Assembly (NCBI GenBank): GCA_012103535.1 | Contig: WLWQ01000002.1 | Location: forward strand, 1,054,001-1,118,000 | DNA: 64,000 nucleotides | DNA from: Pseudomonadales bacterium | GTDB taxonomy: Bacteria; Pseudomonadota; Gammaproteobacteria; Pseudomonadales; Pseudohongiellaceae | Reading direction: 5' to 3' | Part shown: positions 8,700 to 18,745 of the stretch, piece after piece | Numbering within the stretch: position 1 is the first letter of the stretch | How the letters are laid out: each line of letters opens with the position of its first letter | Notes under the pieces: generated by a model | What the model was told of the DNA's origin: nothing | The model's database searches: none | The model's input: the letters and a program-made list of their open reading frames with translations, nothing else | Program-made: the position numbers and the translations under genes

Positions 8700-10844
8700 C
8701 TACTTGGTTAGCAGCCAAGAGAATGGATTTAAGATCGCTACCGCTTTGCGCCAGGTAGCAGTATTCGAATTAAGTTCACGGCGAACTGCCAGGTCAAAAT
8801 TTTCCCACTCGGAGTCAGGGTGAGACTCCGAAGTGCTATTTCCTAACGCGAGTGCTAAATGAGACCTTGTTAATGGCTTGATCGAAGGGACATTGGAACA
8901 AATTCGCTCGGCGAAACTTTCGCGACTCTCACCGAAATTACGATGCATTCCCACCGCCGACAATCGATCGAGTACAGCGCGGTAACTCAATCTATATTGG
9001 TTTTCAGAAGCTGCAAATGTGGGTATCCACAGTCGATAAGCTTTGATTAAATAAGCAACTGTCAAGGTTAAAGCAAGCACTGCATAGAGAATATTAAGCA
9101 GGGTCTGCAATTGGATAAAAGATGACTGCTGTGATTCCAAAAAATCTTGAAATGATGCGTCATCTCTTAACATGTCTCCAAGCAACTGTTGCAGATCGTT
9201 TTGTGGATCGGTAGTCATATCCACCAGAGTTTGTTGTGGTGCTGGATCGATGATTACCCAACCGACATCCTTAAAATAAACTTCGGGCCAGGCATGGCCG
9301 TGGATCGCCTGAACCAATAGCGCGGACCCTCCAGCTCTATTTGCTGCAGGAACCGAATAGCCAATTCCTACTCGAGCCGGGATGCCAATGCTGCGAAACA
9401 TATAAGTGGCAGCAAATGAGAAATGCATGCAGTAGCCAGTGAGATCACCAAACAAGAATGAAGCAGCAGGATCTGGCTCATAGGCATGCTCGTTCTTTAA
9501 GCTGTAGATTCCATTCTCGTCTAAATAGGTTTTGATCGCCCAGGCTTTTGCAAATGGATCGTCGACATATTCTGGTCTTAAATTGCCTATGAGTTCTTCT
9601 GCCAAATTTTGGTAACGATCGTCGTCTGGAATAGTTAAATACTCTTGCAGTATTTCATCAGACCAGGCAGCGCGGCCGGTTTCTCTTCCGATCAAATACT
9701 CAAAATCGTATTCCGGTGCCAGTGAGAACGTGTCATAAGTTCTTTTAAAACGCAGGTTATTCGGATTCGCTTTATTTTCATAAGCTATCGGGCTTTCTAG
9801 TCCGAATGGATTGCGATGGGGGACCAACATACCGATAGTGGTACGAACTAATTTTCGTTCGTCATTGGCACCCGGTAGGAGTTCTGTTTCAGTTCTGCTA
9901 CTAGTGAAGTGTTCGATTAAGTCGCGATCCATGTCGTCTCGAGAGGTGTAGTCCAACATGGCACCGTTAAACTCAGAATAGGCTGATTCTCGGAAATAGT
10001 AGGAACCGTTCAATGGTTCGTAATCATCCCGGAAAACAACTACTGCAACTGGAGCTTCTTTATCGTTGTTGTCGTTTTCACCGTCGCGAAACGGATTATC
10101 ACGTTGCGCATTATTGCCGTTTTGCGCCTGACCGGTTAAGCCCATATCGTCTGTCAACTGCGGTGTAGGCAGACCAAACATGCGGACATAGATCAGAAGT
10201 GAGAAACATAACACTCCTAATACGGCAAAATGATAGGGTAAACGGCGTTGATTGTTTTCCACCATTAGTAGAGCAGAAAGAGATAGCACGGCGCCGCAAC
10301 CGAATGCCATTAATATGGATGATGGATCAATACCACGAGTGAGGGCGAAATCACCGATGAAAAAAGGTCGATGGATCATGCCGTTTCGATGGGCGGCGAG
10401 AGTAATGACGAATGCAGTAGCGACGAATAAGATTTCAATTACTGCTCCATAACTCGCTCTATGGGCCAGGGTACGTAAACTGAAGGTGATGCTGGCACTT
10501 ATCCCAAACCACTTAATGGATTCGGCAATATTAAACGTAAGAATAGGAGAGAAAACGCTGGCGACAATATCGGAATTAACCGAAAAACTTGAAATGATTA
10601 TGGCGAACAACCAACTGACAACACTAAGGCCTATGATGGTGATGGTCCTGAGCCTGCTTAAGGGTTGTTGATGCAAACGCGAGTCGACAACATAGCAGGA
10701 AAATAGACAGCCAATAATAGCGGCTATGGATCCGCTAACTACTGTCATAGGTAGGCTTAACACCCAAAAGCTGCTGGCAATAATTGCTGCCCGCAAGCTC
10801 GTTGGAAGAAAATGATGAGAAGAATGTTCTGCTCTAATTGTCAT
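8700..10844 (-). CDS. Transglutaminase-like membrane protein (TgpA type)
   Basis: The 714-residue protein has about seven N-terminal transmembrane helices (roughly residues 15-235), a periplasmic domain, one further helix near 585-605 and a cytoplasmic tail. The transglutaminase core gives the catalytic triad: Cys in FGDLTGYCMHFSFAA, His in IHGHAWPEVY, and Asp in GWVIIDPAPQ. Pseudomonas TgpA, the best-known relative, is a cysteine-protease-fold envelope protein encoded beside MoxR and DUF58 genes. The substrate is unknown. It follows the DUF58 gene by 23 bases and precedes moxR by 38, so it is operonic. All catalytic residues are present, which argues for an active enzyme. Confidence 0.9.
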   Translation of the reverse strand: MTIRAEHSSHHFLPTSLRAAIIASSFWVLSLPMTVVSGSIAAIIGCLFSCYVVDSRLHQQPLSRLRTITIIGLSVVSWLFAIIISSFSVNSDIVASVFSPILTFNIAESIKWFGISASITFSLRTLAHRASYGAVIEILFVATAFVITLAAHRNGMIHRPFFIGDFALTRGIDPSSILMAFGCGAVLSLSALLMVENNQRRLPYHFAVLGVLCFSLLIYVRMFGLPTPQLTDDMGLTGQAQNGNNAQRDNPFRDGENDNNDKEAPVAVVVFRDDYEPLNGSYYFRESAYSEFNGAMLDYTSRDDMDRDLIEHFTSSRTETELLPGANDERKLVRTTIGMLVPHRNPFGLESPIAYENKANPNNLRFKRTYDTFSLAPEYDFEYLIGRETGRAAWSDEILQEYLTIPDDDRYQNLAEELIGNLRPEYVDDPFAKAWAIKTYLDENGIYSLKNEHAYEPDPAASFLFGDLTGYCMHFSFAATYMFRSIGIPARVGIGYSVPAANRAGGSALLVQAIHGHAWPEVYFKDVGWVIIDPAPQQTLVDMTTDPQNDLQQLLGDMLRDDASFQDFLESQQSSFIQLQTLLNILYAVLALTLTVAYLIKAYRLWIPTFAASENQYRLSYRAVLDRLSAVGMHRNFGESRESFAERICSNVPSIKPLTRSHLALALGNSTSESHPDSEWENFDLAVRRELNSNTATWRKAVAILNPFSWLLTK

Positions 10845-10867
10845 TTATGTGATCCGCATTCCTGTCT

Positions 10868-12196
10868 CTATACCTTTCTTAGACTCTTATCGAAGCTAAA
10901 GCCAGTTTTTCGATCTACTACCAGGGTCGATTCTACTAGTTGGCCCAATTCGGTCAATAAATTGAGCATTTCGCCTCTAGAGCTGCCGGTTTCCCTGCCT
11001 TGGAGTGAGTCCGAATTCTCCTGGAAGAGCATTTTTCGCCACAGTTTTTGGCTCTGTTCCTCTTGAAATCCATCTATTGCCAGCACCAGTGAGAACTGAC
11101 CGGAATAGGTGCCTATAGTTTTCTTTAAATAGGGCAGCCAGGGAGCCAGCTCTGCGGCGGCGAAAACGATGCAATGGGCACCGGATTGGCCAACGGCCTT
11201 TGTCAAGAACTGGTCTAGACCATAGCTAAATGCTTGTCCAATTGCTCGTGATCTGGCCACCGCTTCAAGCGCGCTTGGGAGATTCTCACAAGGATCTCCA
11301 GTACCATCGGCTGCGAAGGCCCAATCTTCTCCCAGAGCTCCGGATTCTAATGCCATTCTGGCAACAGCTGCTGCCGCTTCATCTTTATCACTACTAAGTA
11401 GGTAAGCCACCGTGCGCTTGCTATGGAATACGCTTTTCTCGGCTAATCGAACATTAAGTTGTCTATTTCTTGCGTACACTTTCCACATGATATTGCGGAC
11501 AGAGTCACCGGGAGCATAAGGACGTATTTCCATGCGATCTCCTTCAGGATCGCCGGATGGGTTAGGAATGCCATCTTCTGCGGTCAACGAGCGTAATAAC
11601 GGCAATGCTTTAACAGAATTTGTTTGCGGTAATGCCATGCAGCTTATTTCCTGTTTCTGCAACCAGGAATAGCGGCAGAAGCCCAGCACATCAGACACGG
11701 TGAATTGACGTGTGATGCTGGCAGTTAGGCAGCGTTTTGCGGGAATAATTTCTTCCAGCAGCTGATTATTAACATCAAATCTCGTTCTAGTTTCGATGTA
11801 ATCAGGAAAGACAATCTTCCAGCTTAGTTTTACCAGCGGTAGCAACTTTAGAGTAGGAATTGCAAATCCAGTTTCATTTGGGTATCCAGCTTCGACCTTT
11901 ATAGATTCAAAAGTTCCCTGAGCCTCACGCAGATTGCGCTGAATTTTCCGTTGTACGAAAACGCCACTAATTACAGCGCAAAACAAACAAAAAACAAGAA
12001 TAGCCAGCGCACAAATTGCCAGCGCGAAAACCACAAGATCCATTGATCCATAACCAAAAACACTTAGACACAGTGCCGTCACAATAAGAGTAATTAAGCC
12101 CTGCACAGTCAGGGGAAACAGTGCAATTCCTGTTCTTAGCAATCTAAAGACAAGTGAATGTTTTAGATTGACAAAATAATTAGTGCTTAGGTTCAT
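10868..12196 (-). CDS. DUF58 domain protein, first gene of MoxR operon
   Basis: The 442-residue protein has two transmembrane helices near the N-terminus (about 22-45 and 50-77) and then a soluble domain. That domain carries the DUF58 signature RPYAPGDSVRNIMWKVYARN followed by LNVRLAEKS. Family members have a vWA-like fold without a complete metal site and are almost always encoded with MoxR, which is believed to act on them. It heads the minus-strand operon. The C-terminus (TGFSFDKSLRKV) is polar and not distinctive. The biochemical role is unknown; envelope maturation or stress is the usual suggestion for the family. Confidence 0.88.
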   Translation of the reverse strand: MNLSTNYFVNLKHSLVFRLLRTGIALFPLTVQGLITLIVTALCLSVFGYGSMDLVVFALAICALAILVFCLFCAVISGVFVQRKIQRNLREAQGTFESIKVEAGYPNETGFAIPTLKLLPLVKLSWKIVFPDYIETRTRFDVNNQLLEEIIPAKRCLTASITRQFTVSDVLGFCRYSWLQKQEISCMALPQTNSVKALPLLRSLTAEDGIPNPSGDPEGDRMEIRPYAPGDSVRNIMWKVYARNRQLNVRLAEKSVFHSKRTVAYLLSSDKDEAAAAVARMALESGALGEDWAFAADGTGDPCENLPSALEAVARSRAIGQAFSYGLDQFLTKAVGQSGAHCIVFAAAELAPWLPYLKKTIGTYSGQFSLVLAIDGFQEEQSQKLWRKMLFQENSDSLQGRETGSSRGEMLNLLTELGQLVESTLVVDRKTGFSFDKSLRKV

Positions 12197-12226
12197 TTTG
12201 CTTGGGGCGACCGAGGTTGAAAGGTA

Positions 12227-12685
12227 TTAAATACTAACTACCACTTCTGTGCGAATAGAGTTTGCGATAAAACATTCCTGGTGTGCTTCATGGTGCATGG
12301 CGCTTGCGGTATCGCTATCTGGTTGCTTTTCACCTGAATAGTCAACTTGTGGTTTTAGAGTAACCTTTGAAACCATCCACTTTCCCGCTTCATTCTTTGA
12401 CATTTCCCCAATCGATTCATCGACATAACTGTCTATTTGAAATCCTCGATTGGCGGCAATGGATAGAAAGAAGAGCATGTGGCAAGAAGAGATTGAAGCA
12501 ATATAGCCTTCTTCCGGATCAACATTGGCCTCAATAGACCAGGGCAGGGGCACTATATGAGGTGAGGCGGATGCCGCCACTACAGTGCCGCCATCGAAAG
12601 CCCATTCGTGGCCGCGAGAATACTTATTGTTTAAAAAATCTTCGCCATTTCTATACCATTGAACTGTTGCTTTATAGTTAGACAT
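12227..12685 (-). CDS. OsmC-family peroxiredoxin-like protein
   Basis: This 152-residue protein fits the OsmC/Ohr fold. The first redox cysteine is in ISSCHMLFFLSIAA and the second in HEAHQECFIANSI, spaced as in the family. Members reduce organic hydroperoxides through the two cysteines. This one is closer to the broad OsmC group than to Ohr, so the preferred peroxide is unknown. It lies 23 bases after acs on the same strand and 30 bases before the DUF58 gene, so it may be read with either. Confidence 0.9.
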   Translation of the reverse strand: MSNYKATVQWYRNGEDFLNNKYSRGHEWAFDGGTVVAASASPHIVPLPWSIEANVDPEEGYIASISSCHMLFFLSIAANRGFQIDSYVDESIGEMSKNEAGKWMVSKVTLKPQVDYSGEKQPDSDTASAMHHEAHQECFIANSIRTEVVVSI

Positions 12686-12708
12686 GGCGCTTAGTATACG
12701 AATGCGAT

Positions 12709-14646
12709 TTACTTATTCGCTCTATTTTCAATTAACTGTTCTACCACGGCAGGATCAGCCAGTGTCGTGGTATCTCCAAGGTTTTCCAGTTCGTTTGCTG
12801 CAATTTTTCTTAATATGCGACGCATGATCTTTCCGGAACGAGTTTTCGGAAGCCCAGGCGCAAATTGAATGATTTCCGGTTTGGCAAAAGCACCAATTTC
12901 CTTGCCGACGAATTTAACCAGTTCGGTACGTAACTCTTCTGATTCCTCCAGCCCGGCCATGAGAGTGACATAGGCATAGATGCCTTGTCCCTTAATGTCG
13001 TGTGGATAATCTACCACCGCGGCTTCAGCAACGCTGTGATGAAGTACCAGCGCGCTTTCAATTTCCGCTGTTCCCAGGCGATGACCAGAAACATTGATGA
13101 CATCATCAACGCGGCCGGTTACCCAGTAGAAATCATCTTCGTCTCGGCGTGAACTGTCACCGGTAAAATAGTAGCCGGGATAGGTAGCAAAGTAAGTATC
13201 GATACAGCGTTGGTGGTCTCCATAGACCGATCGAATTTGACTGGGCCAGCTCTGGGTAATAACCAGATTTCCAGTAGCCGCCCCTTCAATTTCGTTTCCT
13301 TCCGCATCTAGCAGGGCGAGTTTAACGCCGAAAAAAGGCTTTGTCGCCGAGCCGGGTTTCAAATCGGTAACGCCCGGTATAGGCGTGATCATGATGGCGC
13401 CGGTTTCAGTCTGCCACCAGGTGTCGACAATAGGGCAGCGGCTGTCTCCAACAACGTGGTAATACCATTCCCAGGCTTCAGGATTTATTGGTTCGCCAAC
13501 TGATCCTAATAATCTAAGAGAAGTTCTTGCTGTGCTTTTTACCGGATCGTCGCCCGCTGACATAAGTGCGCGAATGGCAGTGGGCGCAGTGTAGAAGATA
13601 TTGACCTGGTGCTTATCAACCACTTGCCAGAATCGAGAGGCATCCGGATAGGTAGGCACGCCTTCGAACATTAAGGTGATGGCAGCGTTTGCCAAAGGAC
13701 CATAAACAATATAGGAGTGTCCTGTTACCCAGCCGACGTCTGCAGTGCACCAATAGATATCGCCTTCGTGATAATCGAATACATATTTGTGAGTAATGGC
13801 TGCTCCAAGCAAATAACCTGCAGTGGTGTGTAAAACACCTTTAGGTTTTCCGGTAGAGCCTGAGGTGTACAGTATAAATAGCGGATCTTCCGCATCCATT
13901 AATTCAGGTTCGCATTGGTCACTTGCAGCGTCAGTAGCTTTGTAATAGCAAACATCTCGATCCTCATTCCAGCCAACGCCCGCATTCGTTCTTCTAACAA
14001 CAAGGACTGTGTGAACGTTAGGGCACTCTTCCAGCGCAGCATCAACATTTGCTTTAAGTGGTATCAGTCTGCCACCTCGTACACCTTCGTCAGCTGTGAT
14101 AACGGTTTGGCAGTCTGAATCTAATATTCGATCTTTTAATGACTCCGGAGAGAAACCACCGAATACAACTGAATGGACAGCTCCGATTCGAGTACATGCC
14201 AACATGGCGTAAGCCGCTTCAGGTACCATTGGCATGTAAATACAAACTCGATCGCCTTTCTTAACGCCTCTTTCTTTCAGGGCATTGGAGAGCTTGCAAA
14301 CCTGCTTATGCAATTCGCGATAGGAAATGTGCGTATCGTCTGTGGATTCATCCCCTTCCCAGATAATGGCGGTTTGTTCGCCCCTTTTGTCCAGGTGCCG
14401 GTCAATGCAATTAAAGGAGACATTTAGTTTGCCTCCAGCAAACCAACTGGTTTCCGCTTTGTTGAATTCACTGTGCATTACCGACTTCCACGGTTCATGC
14501 CAGTGTAATAATTCTCCTGCCTGTTCCGCCCAAAATTCTTCCGGCGATTCTATAGAGTGCTGATACAACTCTTCGAACCGCTCTCTGCTTAAATGGCTTC
14601 GATTTGCGGCTTCTTCACTAACTGGATAAATCTTGTCTTCAGACAT
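12709..14646 (-). CDS. acsA: Acetyl-CoA synthetase
   Basis: AMP-forming acetate-CoA ligase of 645 residues, the usual length. Visible motifs in order are the P-loop [17 protein letters not shown], the acetate-pocket region [34 protein letters not shown] with the hinge aspartate, and [14 protein letters not shown] containing the regulatory lysine that is reversibly acetylated in this family. It activates acetate for the TCA and glyoxylate cycles. The position after panC echoes the Pseudomonas order panC-panD-pgi-acs, but panD and pgi are missing between. Acetate use is a classic target of CbrAB/Crc control, although no A-rich CA motif is seen next to this start. Confidence 0.96.
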   Translation of the reverse strand: MSEDKIYPVSEEAANRSHLSRERFEELYQHSIESPEEFWAEQAGELLHWHEPWKSVMHSEFNKAETSWFAGGKLNVSFNCIDRHLDKRGEQTAIIWEGDESTDDTHISYRELHKQVCKLSNALKERGVKKGDRVCIYMPMVPEAAYAMLACTRIGAVHSVVFGGFSPESLKDRILDSDCQTVITADEGVRGGRLIPLKANVDAALEECPNVHTVLVVRRTNAGVGWNEDRDVCYYKATDAASDQCEPELMDAEDPLFILYTSGSTGKPKGVLHTTAGYLLGAAITHKYVFDYHEGDIYWCTADVGWVTGHSYIVYGPLANAAITLMFEGVPTYPDASRFWQVVDKHQVNIFYTAPTAIRALMSAGDDPVKSTARTSLRLLGSVGEPINPEAWEWYYHVVGDSRCPIVDTWWQTETGAIMITPIPGVTDLKPGSATKPFFGVKLALLDAEGNEIEGAATGNLVITQSWPSQIRSVYGDHQRCIDTYFATYPGYYFTGDSSRRDEDDFYWVTGRVDDVINVSGHRLGTAEIESALVLHHSVAEAAVVDYPHDIKGQGIYAYVTLMAGLEESEELRTELVKFVGKEIGAFAKPEIIQFAPGLPKTRSGKIMRRILRKIAANELENLGDTTTLADPAVVEQLIENRANK

Positions 14647-14760
14647 TCTAGATTCCTGTTCCTAATGACTGATTTTGGCTTTCGAGAGACGTTAAAAAAG
14701 GACTCAGCAGTATGCCTTAAAGCGCAAATCTACTCAATCGAGAAGGGCCTGGTGACAGGA

Positions 14761-15609
14761 TTAGAGCTGTATTCTGATGTTGTCAATCAATCTTGTAGAA
14801 CCCAGGTAGGCGGCAGCCAGCAGTGCCAATTCTCTATCGATACTTTGGGCTGAATCCAAGGTCTGGGCATGGGCTATACTGAAGTAATCTGGAGTTAGCC
14901 CGGCCGCCTCTATACTGGCCAATGCTTGTTGTTCAAGCAATGCAAAATCTTTCTCTCCGCCTTCTATTCGCGTCGCAGCTTCAGTCAAGCAGCTATATAG
15001 CGTTTTCGCTTTTATCAGTTCGTCTTCTGATAAATAATTGTTGCGGGAGCTCAATGCCAATCCAGTTTTATCTCTAACGATTTCTACTCCAACTAAGTTG
15101 ATGTCAAATCCCAGGTCGCTAGTCATTTTTTGAATTATTAAAAACTGTTGATAATCCTTCAGCCCAAAAAAGGCGATGTTAGGATTCACTGAATTGAATA
15201 ACTTGCAAACTACTGTCGCCACACCGTCGAAATGTCCGGGCCTACTTTTGCCACAGAGCTTTTCAGATAATCCAGGTATGTGAAGTTGCGTTTGAGATTT
15301 TAGTTCTTTTCCAAAAACTTCTTCGACGCTGGGTGCATATAAGCAATGGCAACCGGCCTCGGTTAATTTAATTTGGTCTTGTTCGAAGGTGCGAGGATAG
15401 GACTGTAAATCTTCCTGCGGACCGAACTGCAATGGATTTACAAAGATTGTACTAACCACATAGTCGCAAGTGGACACTGCTTCATCCACCAGCCTTAGAT
15501 GGCCCTGATGCAGATTGCCCATAGTTGGCACCAGGCCGATGGACGAGTTCTCGTGGCGCCGAGAATCCAATTCCATGCGCAATTCAGCAGCGGAGTTGAA
15601 AATTTTCAT
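14761..15609 (-). CDS. panC: Pantothenate synthetase (pantoate-beta-alanine ligase)
   Basis: PanC condenses pantoate with beta-alanine using ATP. The 282 residues include the HIGH-type motif GLVPTMGNLHQGHLRLV near the N-terminus and TIFVNPLQFGPQEDLQSYPR. CGKSRPGHFDGVATVV, FFGLKDYQQF and ALSSRNNYLS (the KMSKS-equivalent) complete the ATP site. It is 24 bases downstream of panB and clearly in its operon. panD, which makes the beta-alanine substrate and follows panC in Pseudomonas, is not here. Confidence 0.96.
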   Translation of the reverse strand: MKIFNSAAELRMELDSRRHENSSIGLVPTMGNLHQGHLRLVDEAVSTCDYVVSTIFVNPLQFGPQEDLQSYPRTFEQDQIKLTEAGCHCLYAPSVEEVFGKELKSQTQLHIPGLSEKLCGKSRPGHFDGVATVVCKLFNSVNPNIAFFGLKDYQQFLIIQKMTSDLGFDINLVGVEIVRDKTGLALSSRNNYLSEDELIKAKTLYSCLTEAATRIEGGEKDFALLEQQALASIEAAGLTPDYFSIAHAQTLDSAQSIDRELALLAAAYLGSTRLIDNIRIQL

Positions 15610-15633
15610 ATTACTTATGGTTGTATTTGGGTC

Positions 15634-16446
15634 TTAGTTAAACCAGTGCTCTTTAGCAGGAAAGCGCTTTTCCTTAACTGCTCTAACATATGCTTCAATA
15701 GCGCCAGGTATGCCATTTTCAGAATCTAGCAAAAAGTTTTTAACAAATTTCGGCGTGATAGGAGACACGCCAAGAACATCATGCAATACCATAATCTGTC
15801 CTGTTGTATCAGGGCCTGCGCCAATACCAATTACTGGTATGTCCAGCTTGTCAGTAATGGTTTTCGCGAGTTCGCAGGGAACGCACTCGAGCAACAAAAT
15901 ATTTGCCCCAGAATCCTGTAGTAATTGCGCTTCTTCAATAATGAGTTGTGCCTGGTCGGTATTACGGCCTTGTACATGGAATCCACCGATACGATTTACA
16001 CTTTGGGGAGTTAATCCCATGTGAGCGCAAACAGGAATACCTCTTTCAGTGAGTAGTTTGGTGGTATTCGCAATCCAGGCTCCGCCTTCCAGTTTTACAA
16101 TATGCGCACCCGCTCGCATCAAGGCAGCGGCGTTTTCCAGTGTTTGAGTCTCGGATGAGTAACTCATGAATGGAAGATCTGCCATCAGCAGGGAGCGCTT
16201 GTTTCCTCGTTTAACACATTCCGTGTGGTAAACCATGTCTGCCATAGTCACTGGCAGGGTGCTGTCGTGCCCCTGCAATACCATACCCAGGGAATCACCT
16301 ACAAGCAGAACGTCTACCCCTGCCTCGCTCAAGATCGTTGCGAAACATGCATCATAGGCTGTAAGGCAGGCGAATTTTTCTCCCTGCTGTTTAATGCTCT
16401 GCAGGGTAGTTAATGTCACGTTTTTGGCTGGCTTGTGAGAACTCAT
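15634..16446 (-). CDS. panB: 3-methyl-2-oxobutanoate hydroxymethyltransferase
   Basis: PanB makes ketopantoate from 2-oxoisovalerate and methylene-tetrahydrofolate. The 270-residue protein shows the expected sequence: [39 protein letters not shown] with the metal-binding aspartate, and [23 protein letters not shown] and [19 protein letters not shown] follow. It stands first of the pan pair, about 100 bases after the deoxynucleoside kinase gene on the same strand. Confidence 0.96.
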   Translation of the reverse strand: MSSHKPAKNVTLTTLQSIKQQGEKFACLTAYDACFATILSEAGVDVLLVGDSLGMVLQGHDSTLPVTMADMVYHTECVKRGNKRSLLMADLPFMSYSSETQTLENAAALMRAGAHIVKLEGGAWIANTTKLLTERGIPVCAHMGLTPQSVNRIGGFHVQGRNTDQAQLIIEEAQLLQDSGANILLLECVPCELAKTITDKLDIPVIGIGAGPDTTGQIMVLHDVLGVSPITPKFVKNFLLDSENGIPGAIEAYVRAVKEKRFPAKEHWFN

Positions 16447-16547
16447 GGGGAGCGAAGTCTAATAGAAAATTTATTGGAAAGATATGCAGAACTAATTGCG
16501 TCCAGAATTGCTTAGAGCTCGATATCCATTGGTCCTTAGAAAAAACT

Positions 16548-17216
16548 CTAGAGTAAAGAAGGACCGGGATTAAAGTAATTAGTTCCGGTGGGATGAGAAC
16601 GAATGTAATCTACTAACATTCGATAGTCTTCATCATTGTTGATCAGATCTATCTCTTCGCTATTTACTATTAGTAACGGAGAGTTGTTGTAATAGTGAAA
16701 GAATTCTGTGTAAGCGTGATTCAAATTCTCCAAGTATCCTAATTCGATGAATTGTTCTGCCTTAATTCCTCGTTTTTGAATTCTTTCCAATAAGGTACGA
16801 GTGGGAGCCTGTAGATAAATAACGAACTCGGGTGTGGGTGCATCAATTATCAGATGACCATAAACCTTAAGATATAACTCGTATTCATCTGCATCCAGAT
16901 TTTGTTGGGCGAACAATTGATCTTTCTCAATCAGAAAATCAGCAACTCTAACGGGTTCAAAGAGATCATCTTGTCGAAGGTCATGAATTTGTTGCGCCCT
17001 TTGAAAAAGGAAAAACAATTGAGTTGATAATGCATGTTGTCGAGGATTTTCGTAAAAACGATCGAGGAAAGGGTTCTCGTCACTCTTTTCAAGTAACGTT
17101 TCGTAGTTGAAAGTATCCGCAAGTCGCTTGGTGAGGCTGGTCTTCCCGACTCCAATGGGTCCTTCTACTGCGATATACCGGGGAATTTTTTTAGTCAAAC
17201 CGGTCTGTTGTGTCAC
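16548..17216 (-). CDS. Deoxynucleoside kinase family protein
   Basis: The 222-residue protein has a P-loop (VEGPIGVGKTSLTKRLA), LLEKSDENPFLDRFYENP, and the ERIQKRGIKAEQ lid region typical of deoxyadenosine/deoxyguanosine kinases of the dNK/TK2 group. It would phosphorylate deoxynucleosides for salvage; the base preference cannot be read. The GTG start overlaps the pcnB stop (GTGA), so translation is coupled to pcnB. It occupies the place where folK normally sits between pcnB and panB. The protein shows no HPPK (FolK) motifs, so it is not a renamed FolK. Confidence 0.85.
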   Translation of the reverse strand: MTQQTGLTKKIPRYIAVEGPIGVGKTSLTKRLADTFNYETLLEKSDENPFLDRFYENPRQHALSTQLFFLFQRAQQIHDLRQDDLFEPVRVADFLIEKDQLFAQQNLDADEYELYLKVYGHLIIDAPTPEFVIYLQAPTRTLLERIQKRGIKAEQFIELGYLENLNHAYTEFFHYYNNSPLLIVNSEEIDLINNDEDYRMLVDYIRSHPTGTNYFNPGPSLL

Positions 17217-18568
17217 TCGCTCACACCTGGAGATTTGCGTTTACTTCGACGTCTACGACGTTTCTTAGGTTTAGATACCGCAGCGATCAATTCCGTTCGT
17301 AACTTTGTATCACCGTTTTGAAAATCCGTCCACCATTGACCTAGACCTCCTAGTTCTTCACCGGCTTCTTCCCTTAATAACAAGAAATCATAAGCGGCTC
17401 TGAATCTGGGATGGTTGAAAACGCTTTCGATACTGCGGCGATTTTGTCTTTGTAATCGATTCTGCAGTTCCCAAATTTCTCGACTAGCCACCGTAAACCT
17501 TTTGGGGATGGCGGTGTAGTCTAGTTGTTCCGTCAACGCCGCTTGGGTAGCTTGCTGGAAAGCCTGTTGAGGGTGTATGTCCTGATTCCTTGAGGCTGCG
17601 AGGTGGAGCTTCAAAACTGGCCATAAAAGCGCTGCAAATAGGAATGCAGGAGTCACCGACTTGTTCTCGGCAAGACGTTGGTCTGTGTTGCGTAGGGCTA
17701 GATCCACTAATTTAGCCGAGATTGAGTCGCCTTGTTCGATTGCTTCCATGCTTGGAGCGAATAAGTAGCTACCAAGTTGGTATTCACATAAGAGAGCGAA
17801 AGTTCGCTGAGCACATCCGCCAGTCATTAATTTCAAGGTTTCATCAAATAGACGGGCAGGTGAAATTGAATCCAGTAAATAGGCGAGATCGTTTAAAGGT
17901 TTTTTCGTATTGGCTTCGATGTCAAAATTTAGCTTTGCAGAAAATCGAATAGCTCTGAGCATGCGCACAGGATCTTCTTTATAACGCTCTTCTGGATCCC
18001 CAATTATTCGAATTTGTTTCTTCGCTAAATCATCCAAGCCACCACAAAAGTCTAACAATTCAAAATTACGGGTTGTGTAGTAGAGTGCATTTATAGTGAA
18101 ATCTCGGCGCAGTGCATCTTCATCAATATCACCATAGACATTATCACGTAAGATCATTCCTGATTTCGAATGGGCTGAATCCAATCCTTTGATTTGCCGC
18201 CGAGGAACATGATCGGCGATCTCATTTTCAGGATTGTGATTTGCCCTAAAAGTAGTAACTTCGATAATTTCTCGACCGAAGCGAATATGCACAATCTTGA
18301 AACGACGACCAATAATGCGAGCATTTTTAAACAGTTTTCGAACTTCTTCAGGAGTGGCATCAGTTGCCACGTCGAAATCTTTTGGCTTGTTACCCAATAA
18401 AATATCACGCACTCCTCCGCCCACAATGTATGCATGAAAGTCCGCATCCGATAGTCGATACAATACCTTTAAGGCATTTGGCGAAATTTGCTTGCGCGAA
18501 ATGGAATGATTGTCTCTGGAAATAACAGTGGCTTTATCCAAGCCAGGTAACTCGAGATTTGAATTCAT
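17213..18568 (-). CDS. pcnB: Poly(A) polymerase I
   Basis: This CCA-adding-enzyme-family nucleotidyltransferase adds poly(A) tails that promote RNA decay. The N-terminal head shows VGGGVRDILLGNKPKDFDVATDA with the two catalytic aspartates, then RRFTINALYY, and DPVRMLRAIRFSAKL in the neck. The C-terminal tail is basic (PKKRRRRRSKRK), as in PcnB. I prefer ATG 18568; a TTG 12 bases upstream is also possible and no ribosome site decides. It is directly downstream of the crcZ candidate, exactly as in Pseudomonas, and coupled to the kinase gene that follows. Confidence 0.95.
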   Translation of the reverse strand: MNSNLELPGLDKATVISRDNHSISRKQISPNALKVLYRLSDADFHAYIVGGGVRDILLGNKPKDFDVATDATPEEVRKLFKNARIIGRRFKIVHIRFGREIIEVTTFRANHNPENEIADHVPRRQIKGLDSAHSKSGMILRDNVYGDIDEDALRRDFTINALYYTTRNFELLDFCGGLDDLAKKQIRIIGDPEERYKEDPVRMLRAIRFSAKLNFDIEANTKKPLNDLAYLLDSISPARLFDETLKLMTGGCAQRTFALLCEYQLGSYLFAPSMEAIEQGDSISAKLVDLALRNTDQRLAENKSVTPAFLFAALLWPVLKLHLAASRNQDIHPQQAFQQATQAALTEQLDYTAIPKRFTVASREIWELQNRLQRQNRRSIESVFNHPRFRAAYDFLLLREEAGEELGGLGQWWTDFQNGDTKLRTELIAAVSKPKKRRRRRSKRKSPGVSE

Positions 18569-18717
18569 TAATTCTGACAACTGATTCTAGCGAAGGAGTC
18601 CAATCCTATTGACCTGCTTACAGTAAGTGGCAAGGTGAATGCAGATGATACAACGGCAGGGTCGGGATAACACTGTCGGCGCAAGATTGAAAAGAAAAAG
18701 GGATGATTAATTTGCAG

Positions 18718-18745
18718 AAAATAAAAAGGGGTGAAATTCACCCCC
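18718..18745 (-). terminator. Intrinsic terminator of the crcZ candidate
   Basis: Read on the minus strand, a GGGGTGA/TCACCCC hairpin with a three-base loop is followed directly by TTTTTATTTT. The T-run is only on this side, so it serves minus-strand transcripts. It lies about 500 bases beyond the cbrB stop and 150 bases before pcnB, which implies a discrete transcript ending here. Confidence 0.8.
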
